A DNA stretch of 64,000 nucleotides, from positions 6,686,383-6,750,382 of the forward strand of contig OZ022247.1 in NCBI GenBank assembly GCA_963978895.1. The letters are read 5' to 3'. Positions within the stretch are counted from its first letter, which is position 1. Each line of letters opens with the position of its first letter. The position numbers and the translations under genes were made by a program. Source of the DNA: Erpobdella octoculata (lineage: Eukaryota; Annelida; Clitellata; Hirudinida; Erpobdellidae). The notes beneath the pieces are model-generated. The model was not told where the DNA came from and did no database searches. It was given only the letters and a program-made list of their open reading frames with translations. Below, piece by piece: positions 40,322 through 54,094 of this stretch.

Positions 40322-41882
40322 CCTAATATACTCCATATGAAATATCGTATACATGTTTCTTTCAATGTTTATACCAGAAAGAACAAAAAAAACAGCTCAG
40401 AACAGTACAACAAACACATTCGTAAAATTTGTACCGAATGCAACGAAGACGCAATATATCTATCTCTTCGTTTTTAAACAGCCCGTGCATTGTGCGCTTG
40501 TGAGTGAGTGATTGTGTATGCCGACGCTCGTCGATTCGCAACGAGGTAAAATTAGCGCTGGCGGAATTTTGAAAAGTCTAGCGAATGAATTGTTTTTCTA
40601 TAAACTAACTGCTCACCATCTTGCGAGGTTTTCTAAATTAACAAAACATTAACTATGCCTTACTGACATAAACGTTTTGATCCATTCCAGAATAAAATAT
40701 ATGTATTCTAAAAAAAAATTAAAACTTGTGTTTATGAGAAAATAAAAACACTGTTTCTTGGTGGTCCTACTTATGTATACATAGGTTGAAACCTTCAAGT
40801 CTGTTTGTAAACTGTAGCAAATATGTAATAATGAAATTCGAGATGAGACTACTGATGATGTTACAGTCAAGCAAAACAACTAAACTGTCATGCTACGTTG
40901 TATGTTATGAATGCGAAGAAAGCATCGTGAAAAATACATTCTTTCTATAAATATAAACATCCCTAGTTCAGACATCACAACTTTGAAACACATAGAAGAT
41001 ATAACATTCTGAAACATTCTGAAAATCAAGAAATGTTTTATAAATGTAATTTTAAGAAAATACTTTTAAGGAGAAGCACCATTTAATTATAAATTAATAT
41101 CTAAGACATAAAAGTTGATTGCTTGTTCATAAAGTTTTCAAGAAGTATTAGTTGTGTTACAGAATAATGATTTTTAAGCTGAAGGTCTGTAACATTGGAG
41201 ACACTTCCAAAGCACTTTGTAAATATAAATCTCATTAAACACAATAAAAACTTGATGAACTAAGGTGGACAGATTATTATAACAACATTTAATAGTCATT
41301 TGCATTACTAATTCTCAAGCATATGAGAAATGACTGTTTTAATTAATAATTAAATAAAACCACCAACCAATGTTATAGTAAATAATTTAATAAAAAACCA
41401 CCAACCAATTTTATAATAAATAATTTAATAAAAATAATCGACAAATGTTTTTATAATAAATAATAAAATACAAATCTGTGAGCATTCACAAAAAGTACTT
41501 ATTACATACAGAGCCAGCAAACAGCTGTAATTTATATGAAAAAATATAAACAAAATTGTAGACATACCGATGATATTGATTCACTCATACTTTGACGACA
41601 TTTCAAAACAATTGCGTTAGCCATATCAACATAAAGATCCGATTTGTAGTTAAGTAACAATTTAAGTACAAATAGCCGCAATATTTACAAATAAAAATTA
41701 GCAACGAACTATAACTTAGTTTACTGAAGTTTCTAGCTGGTGCAGTAAAGAGTTTCAAAACACGACGAGGTCTACAATGAAAACAAGAGATCACACGTGT
41801 TCAGATGAGATCGCCCTTATACGGAGTTGTAAGACGCCCAGTAGTGGAGAGTTTATTTATATACATATACATATATACATAC

Positions 41883-41915
<33 letters not shown>

Positions 41916-44900
41916 CACATCTAGACACGGACACCGACGAAGAAGACGTACACGTCGAACTCTCGTGTCTGTGTGAGTCTCAATGCACGTGTGTGTGCGT
42001 ACGTGCGTGTAGATTCAATAGGCCAACGTTTATGTGAACTCGGTCTCACGTACACTTTTTCACATTCCTCATTATCATGTGATCATATTCTTCATTATTT
42101 GTATAATGTGATCACAGTCCTTCAATGTCCTGTAAATCGATTCACTTTCATAACAGTAAATTAAAAATATTACATGTATATGTTACTGGTAAATCAATAA
42201 TTTATTGAATGTTTATGAAAAAAGTCAAAATTTATTCGAATTTGTTGATTGTTTAATTTTTTCAAATCCTTTCATAAAATAGTTAGGTTTCTACAATCCT
42301 TGGGGCTCTATAGAGAGATGACAAGTCTCCCAAATCAACATGCATGTTCAAAGGATTGCCGTTGGCATTTGAGAGGCCGTTGAAATTTAATTTATGAACA
42401 TTCGAGAACGAATTGCAGATTGAATTTGTTGATGTTTAACAGTTATTCAGTTTAAAGTAAGCATTAAAATGTGAGAGATATTTATAAAAAAAAAATTTAT
42501 TAATTTTTAAACATTTCAATTAATTATGAATCCGAAATATAGTTACTTTATTTTACTGCCCCATAATCTATAAAAAAAATGATACAAGGTATCCAAATTA
42601 TAAATTATTACATAATCTAACTATTAGTACACAGTTAGCCAGGTTTAGTACAGACATGTTTTTAACACGTAGAGCAATGTATTATTGGCTATGGACGTTA
42701 GGAGAAAGTTTTGCTAATAAGCTGCGCCTGTGTACTGTTCAGCCAATGAGAGAAGGGTCGATAAATCATTTTTGAACACGCACTCTATGAACCGAGTTGC
42801 GTTGTGTGTCAGAAGAAAATGTATATTACGTTGTTTTTCTTTTATTTGTTTGAATATATGTATTATTCTTACATTTAAACTTAAACGTATTTAAATTATG
42901 AGAAAGTTAAATAATTTGAAGTCATCCGTTCACTTTAAACAAAATGTCAAACAAATAATACAAGGTTTTATTGCAGCTTGAGAAAATTTTATTTTTTGTA
43001 CATTCACACAAATTAAACATTACTAAATGTTTTGTTTTAACTATTTTCTTTTTTTTTAACAAATAATAATGTAAAAATTGTTTAAATATAAAATAGATTA
43101 ATTAGGTTGAAGTCCTTTATTTTAAATTTTTTTCTTCTAAATGAACATTATCGTCAAAAAGTTGAATAAACAAATTAAACCTCAGGGTAAAGGTTAAACA
43201 AGGGTTATCGATATCAAAAGAGCTTAGTTTCCAGGTTTTCAAACATACACACATCATTGGACAATCAACACTGAAACTAATTGCCTGCTTTGATTCGCTT
43301 ACATGACTAATTTCCATGCCTTTTATTACAGCCATTTTTCATAGAAACACAAAAATTAGTAAAATTCAAAGACCCTAGCATTTGATTCATTTGGTGTTAA
43401 ATCGGTTTAATTTGAATGTTTTAATTGATTTTTTTTAATATTTTTAGAATAATTTTAAACTATTTGATTGATTTAACTACAAGTATTTTTACTGGGTAGA
43501 AACGTTTTGTTATTTAGTAATATTTACATTAACGTTATATTTCATTATTTAATTGAGTTAAAATATGTTAAAAAACATTAAAAAATGATTTAGTGGCAAA
43601 TTGTAGATCTATTCTAAAAATATTAATGTGCATAATGAGCTTACATGATTGAAATGTTTAGTTACTATGCAGTATATTAAAATTTAAAATAAATAATAAA
43701 ATACGAACAACATTAAAAACAGAACCATAATAACAGTTTAAAAAGTATAAATATAAAAAAAACATATTGATTCAAAAATGCAGAACATTTGCTAATTTTT
43801 AAATCCTGTTTTAAATAAATATGCGTTATTGAATTAAATGTTTATAAAAAATTTTTGGTTCTAATAAATATATAAAACTAAAGAATTAAACAATATTTAA
43901 ACTTACACAATGAAAGTTTCTTTAAATAGTGTAAATAATTATGAATGACAATTAAAAGCTAAATATTAAAACAGTTCATATCTTCAATTTCATTAAAATA
44001 TATATTTAAATTCAGTTATGAAAAATACATATTTTAAATAAAAAGAAAAATTAAATAAATAATTGAACAATTCTATTGAATAAAATTTTATTCAACGTTA
44101 ACTATTTTTGCAAATCAAAGGCTGAACAACTTTTTTTCAAGATAATATATTATTTCCTATTCATACAGAAGACATTTAACTTAATATATCATTTTGTTTC
44201 TAACGTGAAAAATTTCATTTTAATTATTTTATATTTATTGGAAAATGTACAAAACGATTATAAAAAATTTAATTAACCAATAATTTTATTTTAGATACTA
44301 ATTAAGTTATTCAAATAAGAGAAGTATGTTAATCAGACGTGTTTTAATTTTTGCAAAATTTTTAATTATTACTTTTATTACTCGAAAATAAATTGAAAAC
44401 TAGTTGAAATTATTTACAGCAAGATAGGTTTTGTTTGTTCAAGTTTAATCTATATATATATATATAATATATAAACTGAGAAATATTGTTTTATAAATGT
44501 ATTATGTTTTTAATGGTAAATCTTATTTATTTACATTTGACTAGTTTTTAATTATTATAGAAATCTAAAGTTTGGCCACAACTTTTTTGTGACAAAATGT
44601 AAGATTTTAGGATAAAAAATATATTAATTAATAATATAAACTAAAAATTACAAAAAAATATGAATTTCTGAATAAAATATCCCATCTAATTGATTTACAA
44701 TTTTATGCTGGTCTCGATATATATTCGACTGAATAATTGCACATATAGATGTTTGGAATTCTCGGTTTGCTTGTTTTGTTTTTTTTCTCTTTTAATAAGT
44801 GAAGCTGAAAAGTTTATTTTAAAATAAAGACTTAAAAAATGAATATTTATGAGCAAGCCAAGTAATAACTCATTCTTCTCTAAAATTTATTGACTTGAGA

Positions 44901-45015
44901 AAAATTTGCTGTTGAAGCGGACTGGAAAATACAAATCAATAAAAACCGGTATATCTAATAAATGTTATTTAAAATTAACTTTTCATAGGGGGCAAATGTT
45001 TATGCTAAATGTTAC
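40322..45015. other. DNA 5' of Post2, no gene called
   Basis: Possible upstream regulatory region. It contains a degenerate repeat of about 44 bp (CCACCAACCAAT plus TAATAAATAATTTAATAAAA, near 41,352-41,465), a CA/TA run at about 41,865-41,915 and CpG-containing patches at 40,440-40,580 and 41,740-42,170. No frame has a known motif. Confidence 0.5.
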
Positions 45016-45096
45016 AAATTTATAATAATAAAAATAAAGCAATTGTCTCGTAGGTAAAAAATTTATAATAATAAAAATAAAGCAACTGTCTCGTAT
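45016..45096. repeat. 43-bp tandem duplication
   Basis: AAATTTATAATAATAAAAAT followed by AAAGCAAYTGTCTCGTA occurs twice, at 45016 and 45059, with one clear mismatch. A recent short duplication. Confidence 0.9.
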
Positions 45097-45229
45097 GTCT
45101 CAATATTGATACGAAGGTGTGTAAGTTGATGCGTCTGATGAAAACCTTGAGTGTGTGTCATATCGCTGCCTTACGTGGCTTGAATTTCCTGTTCCTGAGC
45201 CATCATTTTGAAGATTTATGTATACATTT

Positions 45230-45451
<222 letters not shown>

Positions 45452-47418
45452 CAATATTGCAAGTCGGTTTAAATTTTATAGAATATCTTTCGAAACTTTT
45501 ATTTAGATTACAATCTCTGTGTGTGTGTCTTTCTCTGTACTCAACTCTTGCAAGTAAAATTTAACCAGTTTTTTGAATAGCTAGGAAGCTGAAACTTTTG
45601 GCATAGCTTTATATTAGATGACAATACATGATTCAATTAAGAAACACAAAAAAGTTATTTCTAAAAAAATCGTTTTTTCTTTTACTTGTTTTTATTTGTT
45701 TTAATTTACTTTAACTGTTTCATGAGCACGTCTAAAAACGCTAGCGTTAGGCTTGAATAATAATTGGGTTCATATGTCGAAACTGACTGGTTAGTATTTG
45801 TCGCCATCCTAGTGGAAATGACCATATTGGTAATATAGCTCTAGAACGTTAGACGAGACTATTGAAGACTAATGAAATTATTTACCTACTAGCGATAACC
45901 AGTTGAAATTAGTGAAAATTAACTAGTTACGATTTCAGCGCCACCTAGCAACGGATCGCTTGTTTCCCATATACATACAAGCAGTCACCAGAAATTATGC
46001 ATGTTGATATAACTTGTACAATTTGCTAGAAGTTCTGTAATTCAGATTATAGTATAACTGCGCTGACACAATATTGATTATTGTGTTTAATTTACAATAT
46101 AACAATTTAAAAATGTGTGTTTATCTCAAGGGATATTTTTCCATAGAATGAGCTCAAATGATAAAAGTAGTTAATCATAACTGATTCTTTGCTTGAAGAC
46201 GTAAGTGAGTGTAAGAAACATGCTAATAGTGGACAATGCAACCGAGACAACAAGTTCTGATGGTTTGATTCGCAGAAAAAATCTGGTCTGTGTACAATCT
46301 GATTTTGGAAAGCCAGTAAGAAAATCTAATATGTTTGCGATTTCAAGAAAAGCTCAGTAAGCGTTGATTTTGGAGTCCAGCGTTCGTCAGTGTTCCTTGA
46401 TCCCATCATAGATGTTTGACCTTGACATTGTTTTTAACAAGATACAAGCTTTCTCGAAAATCTGTTGGTAATTATCAGGACAAATTACAGATTGACTAAA
46501 TATAGTTTTGATGATGAATTGGTCTGAGATTATAAGAAAACAAAATAACTATTGCGACTCTAAATACATTTGAAGATGAAGCATTATAGTTAGCGTTAGT
46601 CATTATTTATCAGAAAGACAAATATGATGTCGTAGCTCAAGGAATACGTGCTACACTACCAAATATTTCAGGTGAAGATGGAAACCATTGAAGGAATTGA
46701 ACTGTTTTTATAAATTCGGGTTTTAAGCAGTAAAACCTGTCAGTAAAGCTTAAATCCGATGACATGATCGAGTTATGTCATTTATGCAAAAATGTACATT
46801 AAAGTCAGTCAAATTTAAATCAGATAACATGATCGAGTTATATCTAGGTAGCTTTTGGGGGCTTGAAAATACCTCTGGCTTTCTGTCTCGCACTAGTTGC
46901 ACTTACAAGAAAAGACGACAAAGGTTTGTTTAGTTAACGCTCATATTCTGCCAGTCCGAGTAACTATAAAAGGTTAACAAGATCAAATCAGGAAAAATTG
47001 AAAATAAATGAATTAATAAAAAATGCCTATTGGGCATCTGCAGTTTCCGCTGGTCTAACAATATATAAGGTGTAGTTATCCAGAAAAATCTACATTGTGT
47101 CATTCAGATTTTTGTGTGAAGAAGTCGACTTTTGCTTCAATGCAGATTGCCTGCGTTTTATGGACTCAGATTAACGGGACAATTTTTCTACAGGGACTCC
47201 AGCAGTTTGCTTTCTCTGATCAAGAGGTTGTCTAACATTAACACAGATTTAAAACTTTTTCAGCTGTATGCAAAGCTAGAAAAGTGGAGTTCTTTGATAC
47301 TGCACAATGTGCAGCATTTCTTTAACAGGAGCAAGCAAAAAGATAAATAAACATTACAAATATTAGTAGGCAAGGAATCGTTAGTATTTTAAAAGCGACA
47401 GCTGGAGTCATTACAAAT
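45452..47418. other. Unidentified complex stretch
   Basis: Less AT-rich than its neighbours, with possible remnants of coding sequence broken by stops. I could not name a family. A 26-bp word (AAATCMGATRACATGATCGA with a following GTTATRTC) occurs twice, near 46,752 and 46,821. Confidence 0.4.
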
Positions 47419-47420
47419 TA

Positions 47421-47606
47421 CAGTAGGAGTCCTAAAGAGGGGAAACCTTGGGAAAGAACAAAAATGTCTAATTCTCGTGTCTGTTCGTTGTTCTGGAGCC
47501 AGCTACTGTAGGTCAAATAGAAATTTAAGAATTTTCGTTCTAAACAAAAGTGTCCGTTGCTCTTTGCGTCCGCTCTTGAGGATGCCCCTCTTTAGGACTT
47601 TTACTG
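47421..47606. mobile_element. TA-flanked MITE, 186 bp
   Basis: CAGTAGGAGTCCTAAAGAGG at 47421 and the complement of the right end (CAGTAAAAGTCCTAAAGAGG, ending 47606) form inverted repeats of at least 22 bp with two mismatches. Both ends are bordered by TA (47419-47420 and 47607-47608). CAGT ends with TA duplications fit Tc1/mariner or pogo MITEs. No coding sequence. Confidence 0.75.
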
Positions 47607-47608
47607 TA

Positions 47609-50600
47609 CTCATTATCTATTTATTCGTTAACAGTTTTCTAAAGTTAAATGTGAAGAATATTTGGATAGCTATTACGTGATGAAAGAAATTATTTTACAG
47701 AAACACATGGCTGTCCGATTAAAAGCAGCAACCTCACTAAAGCTCCTTTTTTTGCTTTGCTAACGTTTATATTAGGAAAAGTATAAAAACTTGGTACTTT
47801 GCTAATGCTCTTTTTTGCAGAATGATTTGCTGGTAGAAATATAAAGTTGCAGTATTAGCAAAATTGTTTTCAAAATTATTGAAAACGTTAACAACAGTAA
47901 TTTTCTAATAAATCCAATTTGGGTGTAACAGGACACACTTGAACATGTCTAATTTCAATTAAAAAATATCCATAGAGCTCAATATATTATTTATCTATTT
48001 TTGCGGTCACAGAATACACATTAGGCTCAAAGTTAATTTACACTAATAATAATCCAATAAAAAATTGTGGAAATTATTTTATGGCGATTACAGCTCCAAC
48101 TGAAAGCGCAAAGCGAATCTCTTACATCCTACATCCTTACAGATGTTTGAAATTACGTATCTTGATAATAATTTTACCGATATCTATTAAACTTAAATTG
48201 TTTGAAGTTATGATATAAAACTATACTTTTAAATAAAATGCGTTCTCTATTATGCCTACCAAAATAAATTTCAAAAAGTGAAATTGATAACGATGAACAT
48301 CACAAATCATTAAAACTGATAATAATTTTTATTAACTTTAATTAAATTAGTTTCAACTAGTTTTATAAAGTCTAATGGCATGTTGTACATACACCATTCA
48401 CAAATAAGTATTTGAACTTTCTTATAAACAATTTAGTTCATTATTTGTAATTTCAAAATTTGTAGGATCATAATTCTCTGGTAAAGTAAAAAAACATGGT
48501 TCAACATTGGAATTCCGAAGAACCACAGCAAATATTGACGATAATGCAGCTATAAAAGACATAGTCGTTTCTTCAAAAAAATTTAACTTTCAAGGATGGG
48601 TAGACAGAAAACGTGGATTAATTGATTCATGATATAGCAGTGGTATATTATTTAAAACAATGACAAAAATGGTGATCAAATTGTTGACATTTTCAAATTA
48701 AATTAAAATAAATAAATAACTATTTGCGAAATATTGACTTAATTATCTTTTTTTAATTTGGCAAAATTATGCATAACTGACTGAACAATAAAGGTAATCG
48801 GAGAAAATTAATCATTGACCTGTGAGCACAACAGTCATATTCGTAATAGCTATACAATAAAACACGAAGCATGATGTAATGAAATACAAAAGACATGTAT
48901 TAATGTACTGCTATTCTTCGTCTCATAACATAACACCAATTTAAAAAAGTTGAAAACTATATTCAAGCAAGAAAGCTTTCAAACTTTATGTCAATTTATC
49001 TATTAGAAAGATAAGAAGCTGAAACAAAAGGTTGCGATGCAAACATTTGCTAAGAAATTTATTTTATATTAAAGCTTAATTTTTGAGCAACCACAAATAT
49101 ATGAAAGTAACACAAACACACTAGTTTTATCAAATTTTTGTCAACAAGTGCATAGAGATATCTGTAAAATTGCATTGAAAACATTAAATTGAAAACTCTT
49201 GAGATTTGTGCATTTTATTTTTAATTATTCATATGAATACACTGAAAATCTTAGAAAGTATTTTTTTTCAAAATGTACGCTTTAATTTATTACTGTTTCC
49301 ACATGTTCTAAAAAATGTAATAAACAAAAGAGAGTTGAGAATATATAAATTATTTGTTCTAAATGAAAACATAACTTCTCAACTCTGAGACCTTGATTTA
49401 AACAATTTAAAGAATTTAAAAAAAACCAAAAAACACAAACGTTAGGAGAAAGTGTCTGTGATATATCGCCAACAAATCGAATTTGAAGAAACAAAGTGAC
49501 ACAAAATATTAGAAAATACTGCAACTGAAAGTCACATAGAACAATGCTTTTCAATCTTTATGTTTCTCCTGTTTTTCCCACAACAACTGTTGGTTGTGTT
49601 TTTTTTTAAATAAAATCACAAATTATTACATGTATATGCAAGTATCGAAATTTACCAAATTTGAATTTTTAGCCTAAATAGAAAATAACAGTTATTTATA
49701 TATAAACCACTACGATTATTTTTTAATCACAAGTTAATATGATTAAACTTTTTTTTATTCAATCGAATCAATTCATTTTAAACATAAAAAAATGTTCACC
49801 GAATTATCACATTCATTCACGCTATTGAATAAAAAATTACCTGGCAGCATTCCAGCCAGAAAGCAAACGAGTGAATGACCACGGGTCATAAAGAATTCAA
49901 GATATTTTTCTTCGAGGGTCAACTTTTTATAATTCCGGGGACGCGGCATTCATTAGGATGGGCCGGGTTGTTTATGCGCACCGAGGTTCAATTCAATCTG
50001 GTCGTATATATCTAAGCGATGCCTTCCACGAGCATATGAATGAATGGTCAGAGGCAGAGGACACACGACATATTGTCGTGTGTATAACCTCTTCATATTT
50101 TTTTGCTTTTTCTGAATTTTATATAAAATGTTAGTTTCGACCGTTTTTAGTTGTGATCTAGTTTAAAAAAAAATGAAAAGTTTTTAATGGTTTTAATTTT
50201 AAAAAGTTAAAAACTCTATTTTCAACTTATTTAAATCTTTTATATTAATATTTTCAGCTTTTATTATTTATTGAAGAAATTGTTTAAAAATAAATTTATT
50301 TCTATATTGAATTTAAGTTAATTGAAAACTTTAATTTAGATAAATAAGCTATGATAGAAAATTTCTGAGTTTATATGCAAATTCCGATTGCAGATAATAT
50401 TGATAAATTATTGGTAACATTTGCAAGTCATGAAAAGACTGATCAAAACTTGTGAGCAAGATTATTCATCTTTCTTGTACGATATCATACATGCACATTA
50501 TTTGCATATACGTCAGTTATCAATTTGATATCTAATCTTCTAAATGTTTTGAATAATTTTTTAATACAGTTAGTATTTTTAATTTGTGGTTTTGTTCGTA

Positions 50601-52375
50601 TATTTATATTGTCTTCTTATGAAGATTTTCTATTTAATTTATATGCTATTTAATTTTTTATTATTGCTTTTTTTTATTAACAATGCTATTTAGGTCATTA
50701 ACAATGCTACTTGAATAAGTATTAATGCTGTTTAATTTTATACTAAGGTTATTTAATTAATTAATACAGTATTATATTTTTTATTATGCTGTTTACTTCA
50801 TTAATAATGTATTCCTTTAAGATAATAACGCTACTCAATTTATTATAATGTTAATTAAACCCCAAATAAGCTATTTATTTTAATATTATACTAATTATGT
50901 TATTTACAAATTTTACATAATTAATTAATAAAGGTTTTTGAATAATTATTAAGGCTCTTTAATAAATTAATAATGTTATTAAATTTATTACTAGTGCTAT
51001 TTAATTCAATTCATAATGCTTATGTTTTATTATTAGGGAAATTTAATTTATTATTAATAATAATAATCATTTTATTAAAAATTTTTTTTAGTTTATTGGT
51101 ATATTTTTTTATTTAAAACAGTCAATTTATTAAAACATTTCACAATAATACTTTTAAACAAAATTTTCATTATTTTCTAAGTCAAGCTAAAATTTTCATA
51201 TTTTAATTTTTTTAAATCAATCTTTAAATTTCTCAATTATCGTTTCATTTCTATTTTTATTTATTTTCTATAGCAAACAAATAATAAAAACTTGAGAGGA
51301 AAATAAAGATAATATACAGGAATACAAAGAGACATCTCATTTTGAACAAGTCAGATACAGAGATACACAGCCTAATTACACATTCACGACCGAAAGCCTT
51401 GCTCCCGTTAATTCCACTTATCTTTGAAGTGGCTGCGTATTATTCAGGCTTGTCGACGTTTATACAAAACAAACTCGTAACTCTACCGCGGGAAATTGCC
51501 CCGCTCAAAATTGACACCCAATTTTTTTTCAGGTGTCCCACCCCCTTTTTGTTCTTTTCTCTTAAATCCACTTTACAGAAGATTGTCACTTCAACCGGTA
51601 CTTGGTTTATCTGGGGACTGGTGGAGGTCCGCCCCGCCATATCCTCTTTTGTAAACCTTTTCTTTAAAAATCAATTTCCGCGGTACCCCGACGGTTTTCT
51701 GATATATTTTTTGAAACCAAATAATGAAAAGAATTTGTTGCTGTGTTTTTCACGTGTTGAAAAAAACTTGCTTCCATCGAAGAGCAGAAGTTTCATTCAA
51801 GAATCTTCTTATGAAGGCTTAGAAAGGAAATCTAATAAGTCGGGGATGGTAGTTGGAGTTGAAAAGAAGAATTAAGTTTTCAGGCGTCCGCTCCAGACAT
51901 TAGCCAGCTCTTAAGAAACATTTCTGTACCTTTGAAAATGAATGTCTCGTGGTACTGTTTACGCTTAATTTACATCTAATATCTTTTCTTACTAACCATT
52001 AGCAAGAAGTAGATGGAAACATATTATACATGTCTGGTGTGCTCCATTTCCATACATTTGGATGATGGATGGACGGATTGTAATCCAGCAGTTCATTCCG
52101 CGGCTTCCGGGTTTTTGGAGAAAGCGTTATGTTTATGATTTGTGCCAGATCGTGCTTCAATGCTTCGGCCTTGTCCGGATTGTTATTGAGAATCCATTAT
52201 TTTGAGTGAAAGTTTAATTATTTATTTTTTATTTATTTAATTATTTTATAAAAAAAATTATTACTAAATATTCAAAACATGTCGCTAAAATAATAATCAA
52301 TAAGGTTTGCTGCGTGTTAACGAATAATAAAATATTAGAAAACTTTTTCTTAGAAGTGAGAGGAAGAGTTATAGT
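47609..52375. other. Intergenic DNA, no gene called
   Basis: Mostly AT-rich, with a degenerate repeat built on TAATGCTATTTAATTTATTA at about 50,640-51,070. A 177-codon plus-strand frame at 51,342-51,875 starts with TTG, has no ATG until near its end and no recognisable domain. A distinct non-repetitive block lies at 49,860-50,092. Confidence 0.5.
50061..50083. promoter_or_regulatory. 23-bp palindrome ACACACGACA-TAT-TGTCGTGTGT
   Basis: Perfect 10-bp arms around TAT, in a CpG-containing block (49,860-50,092) unlike its AT-rich surroundings. It could be a dimeric transcription-factor site. No factor is assigned. Confidence 0.35.
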
Positions 52376-52500
52376 GAGGGGGAAGATAAGAGTGTGTAGA
52401 GTGGTGCGTGCGTGAATCTGTGAATGTCTGTGTGCGTGTGTGTGCGTGTGTGTGCGTGTGTGCTTGCTGTCTGTTTGTTCGTTTGCATGTCTGCGTCTGT
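52376..52500. repeat. GTGTGC/GTCTGT-rich tract
   Basis: Imperfect (GTGTGC)n centred on 52,430-52,460, flanked by related GT-rich words. Confidence 0.7.
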
Positions 52501-53317
52501 GTAGAAGAGGGTTCTGGCTAATTTGAGAAGTTGATTTATAGTGTTGTTGCTATCTATTCCAGTTGGTTTGCTCTCCACCTGATTGGAGCATTTGTGACTG
52601 ATTTCATGGTAGGCGTGGATGTGTGCACGTGAACAGGCTAATACACAATCGGTCAAGTACTCGCACTTGCTTGCAGGCCGGTCAGTGCATAACAGTTAAT
52701 AACTTATCACAATATTATTATCATTATCGTTCTTTATGTGTTTTAGTTTAAAGCATCTCTTATTAACTACGACTTTTATTTTATGCTTAGAGTTTCACAA
52801 ACGAGTTAACACCAACTAATAAATTATTTTTTTTCTGGTATTTTTTAGTTGTCTTTAAATAGTTGCACATGCCGGATGGCATTATTAAATCAAAAAACCA
52901 TTTTCAAATCCAGGTTCACATCCGGTTTAATAACGAATGTGCTTTCAACGCGTTTCGCATTTTAAATGAACTTCGTGCAGCTAATGTGATATCTAACTAT
53001 TTATCAATCAGTCAAATGTCATCTTGTCTCGAATGTCTTGTGATGTTGGAACATGTCATCAAATAAAAGTGTTTGTTACTGAGCTGAATTTAATTGTAAA
53101 AAGTTTGTGAATGAAATGGATGACCAAATATTATAATCAGAGCTTTTAAACTTTCAATTTGTTGCGTTTCGTTCTCTACTTCATTAAACATATTTCCTGG
53201 ACACATTTTGCATGGTTGTTGCATTTTTAAAAATCAATTTTAATTTATAAACCTTAACGTTATTTTCAACATGCATGATTGCTTTTTCAGTTCATCGATC
53301 GAATCAGTATTGCTAGT

Positions 53318-53401
53318 TCACTTTGTATGTTCCGATGTTTCACTTTGTATCTTCGGATGTTTCACTTTGTATGTTCAGATGTTTCACTTTGTATGTTCAA
53401 G
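53318..53401. repeat. 22-bp tandem repeat, about 4 copies
   Basis: The unit TTTCACTTTGTATGTTCRGA (+TG) is repeated with single-base differences. Confidence 0.9.
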
Positions 53402-53776
53402 GCCAGTAATCGTTCAACAGTTCATTATTTATTCCTTATGAATATTCAAATCTTATCAGCCTACACTGATATGATTTCGCCGACTCATTTTCTCAAATCG
53501 TTATGCACTAAATTAATCAAAAAGTCAGTTCTACTTACATTTTCATTCAAACAATACCAGGCATGTATTAACTGATAGTTATTTTTTCTATTCATTGCCT
53601 AACAGCCAGACAAATCAAGTTTTAACTGTTTGTGATTTCTCGCCATTCACAAAGAAGAAGTTCTGCTGACCGTATCTTCTTGGCACTGATGATCACAACC
53701 GCTTAGTGTAAAAATTGAACAATTTCTCCAGGGGGGGTCGAAGTCATAGGTTGTAGAATGAAAGTGAATGCCCTGG

Positions 53777-54032
<256 letters not shown>

Positions 54033-54094
54033 TAGCAACATAGTGTCAGTAGAGGTTGTTATGAAGATTCATTTTCTGTGTTCCTGAACATTTG

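Noticed and set aside
50796..50817. TATTATGCTG, resembling the start of a lophotrochozoan microRNA (miR-1993)
   Set aside because: The match stops after ten bases, no hairpin is visible, and the word belongs to the degenerate AATGCTATTTAATT repeat.
51342..51875. 177-codon plus-strand frame
   Set aside because: It begins with TTG, has no ATG until near the end, shows no domain, and no matching exons were found. It could still be an internal exon, but I cannot support that.
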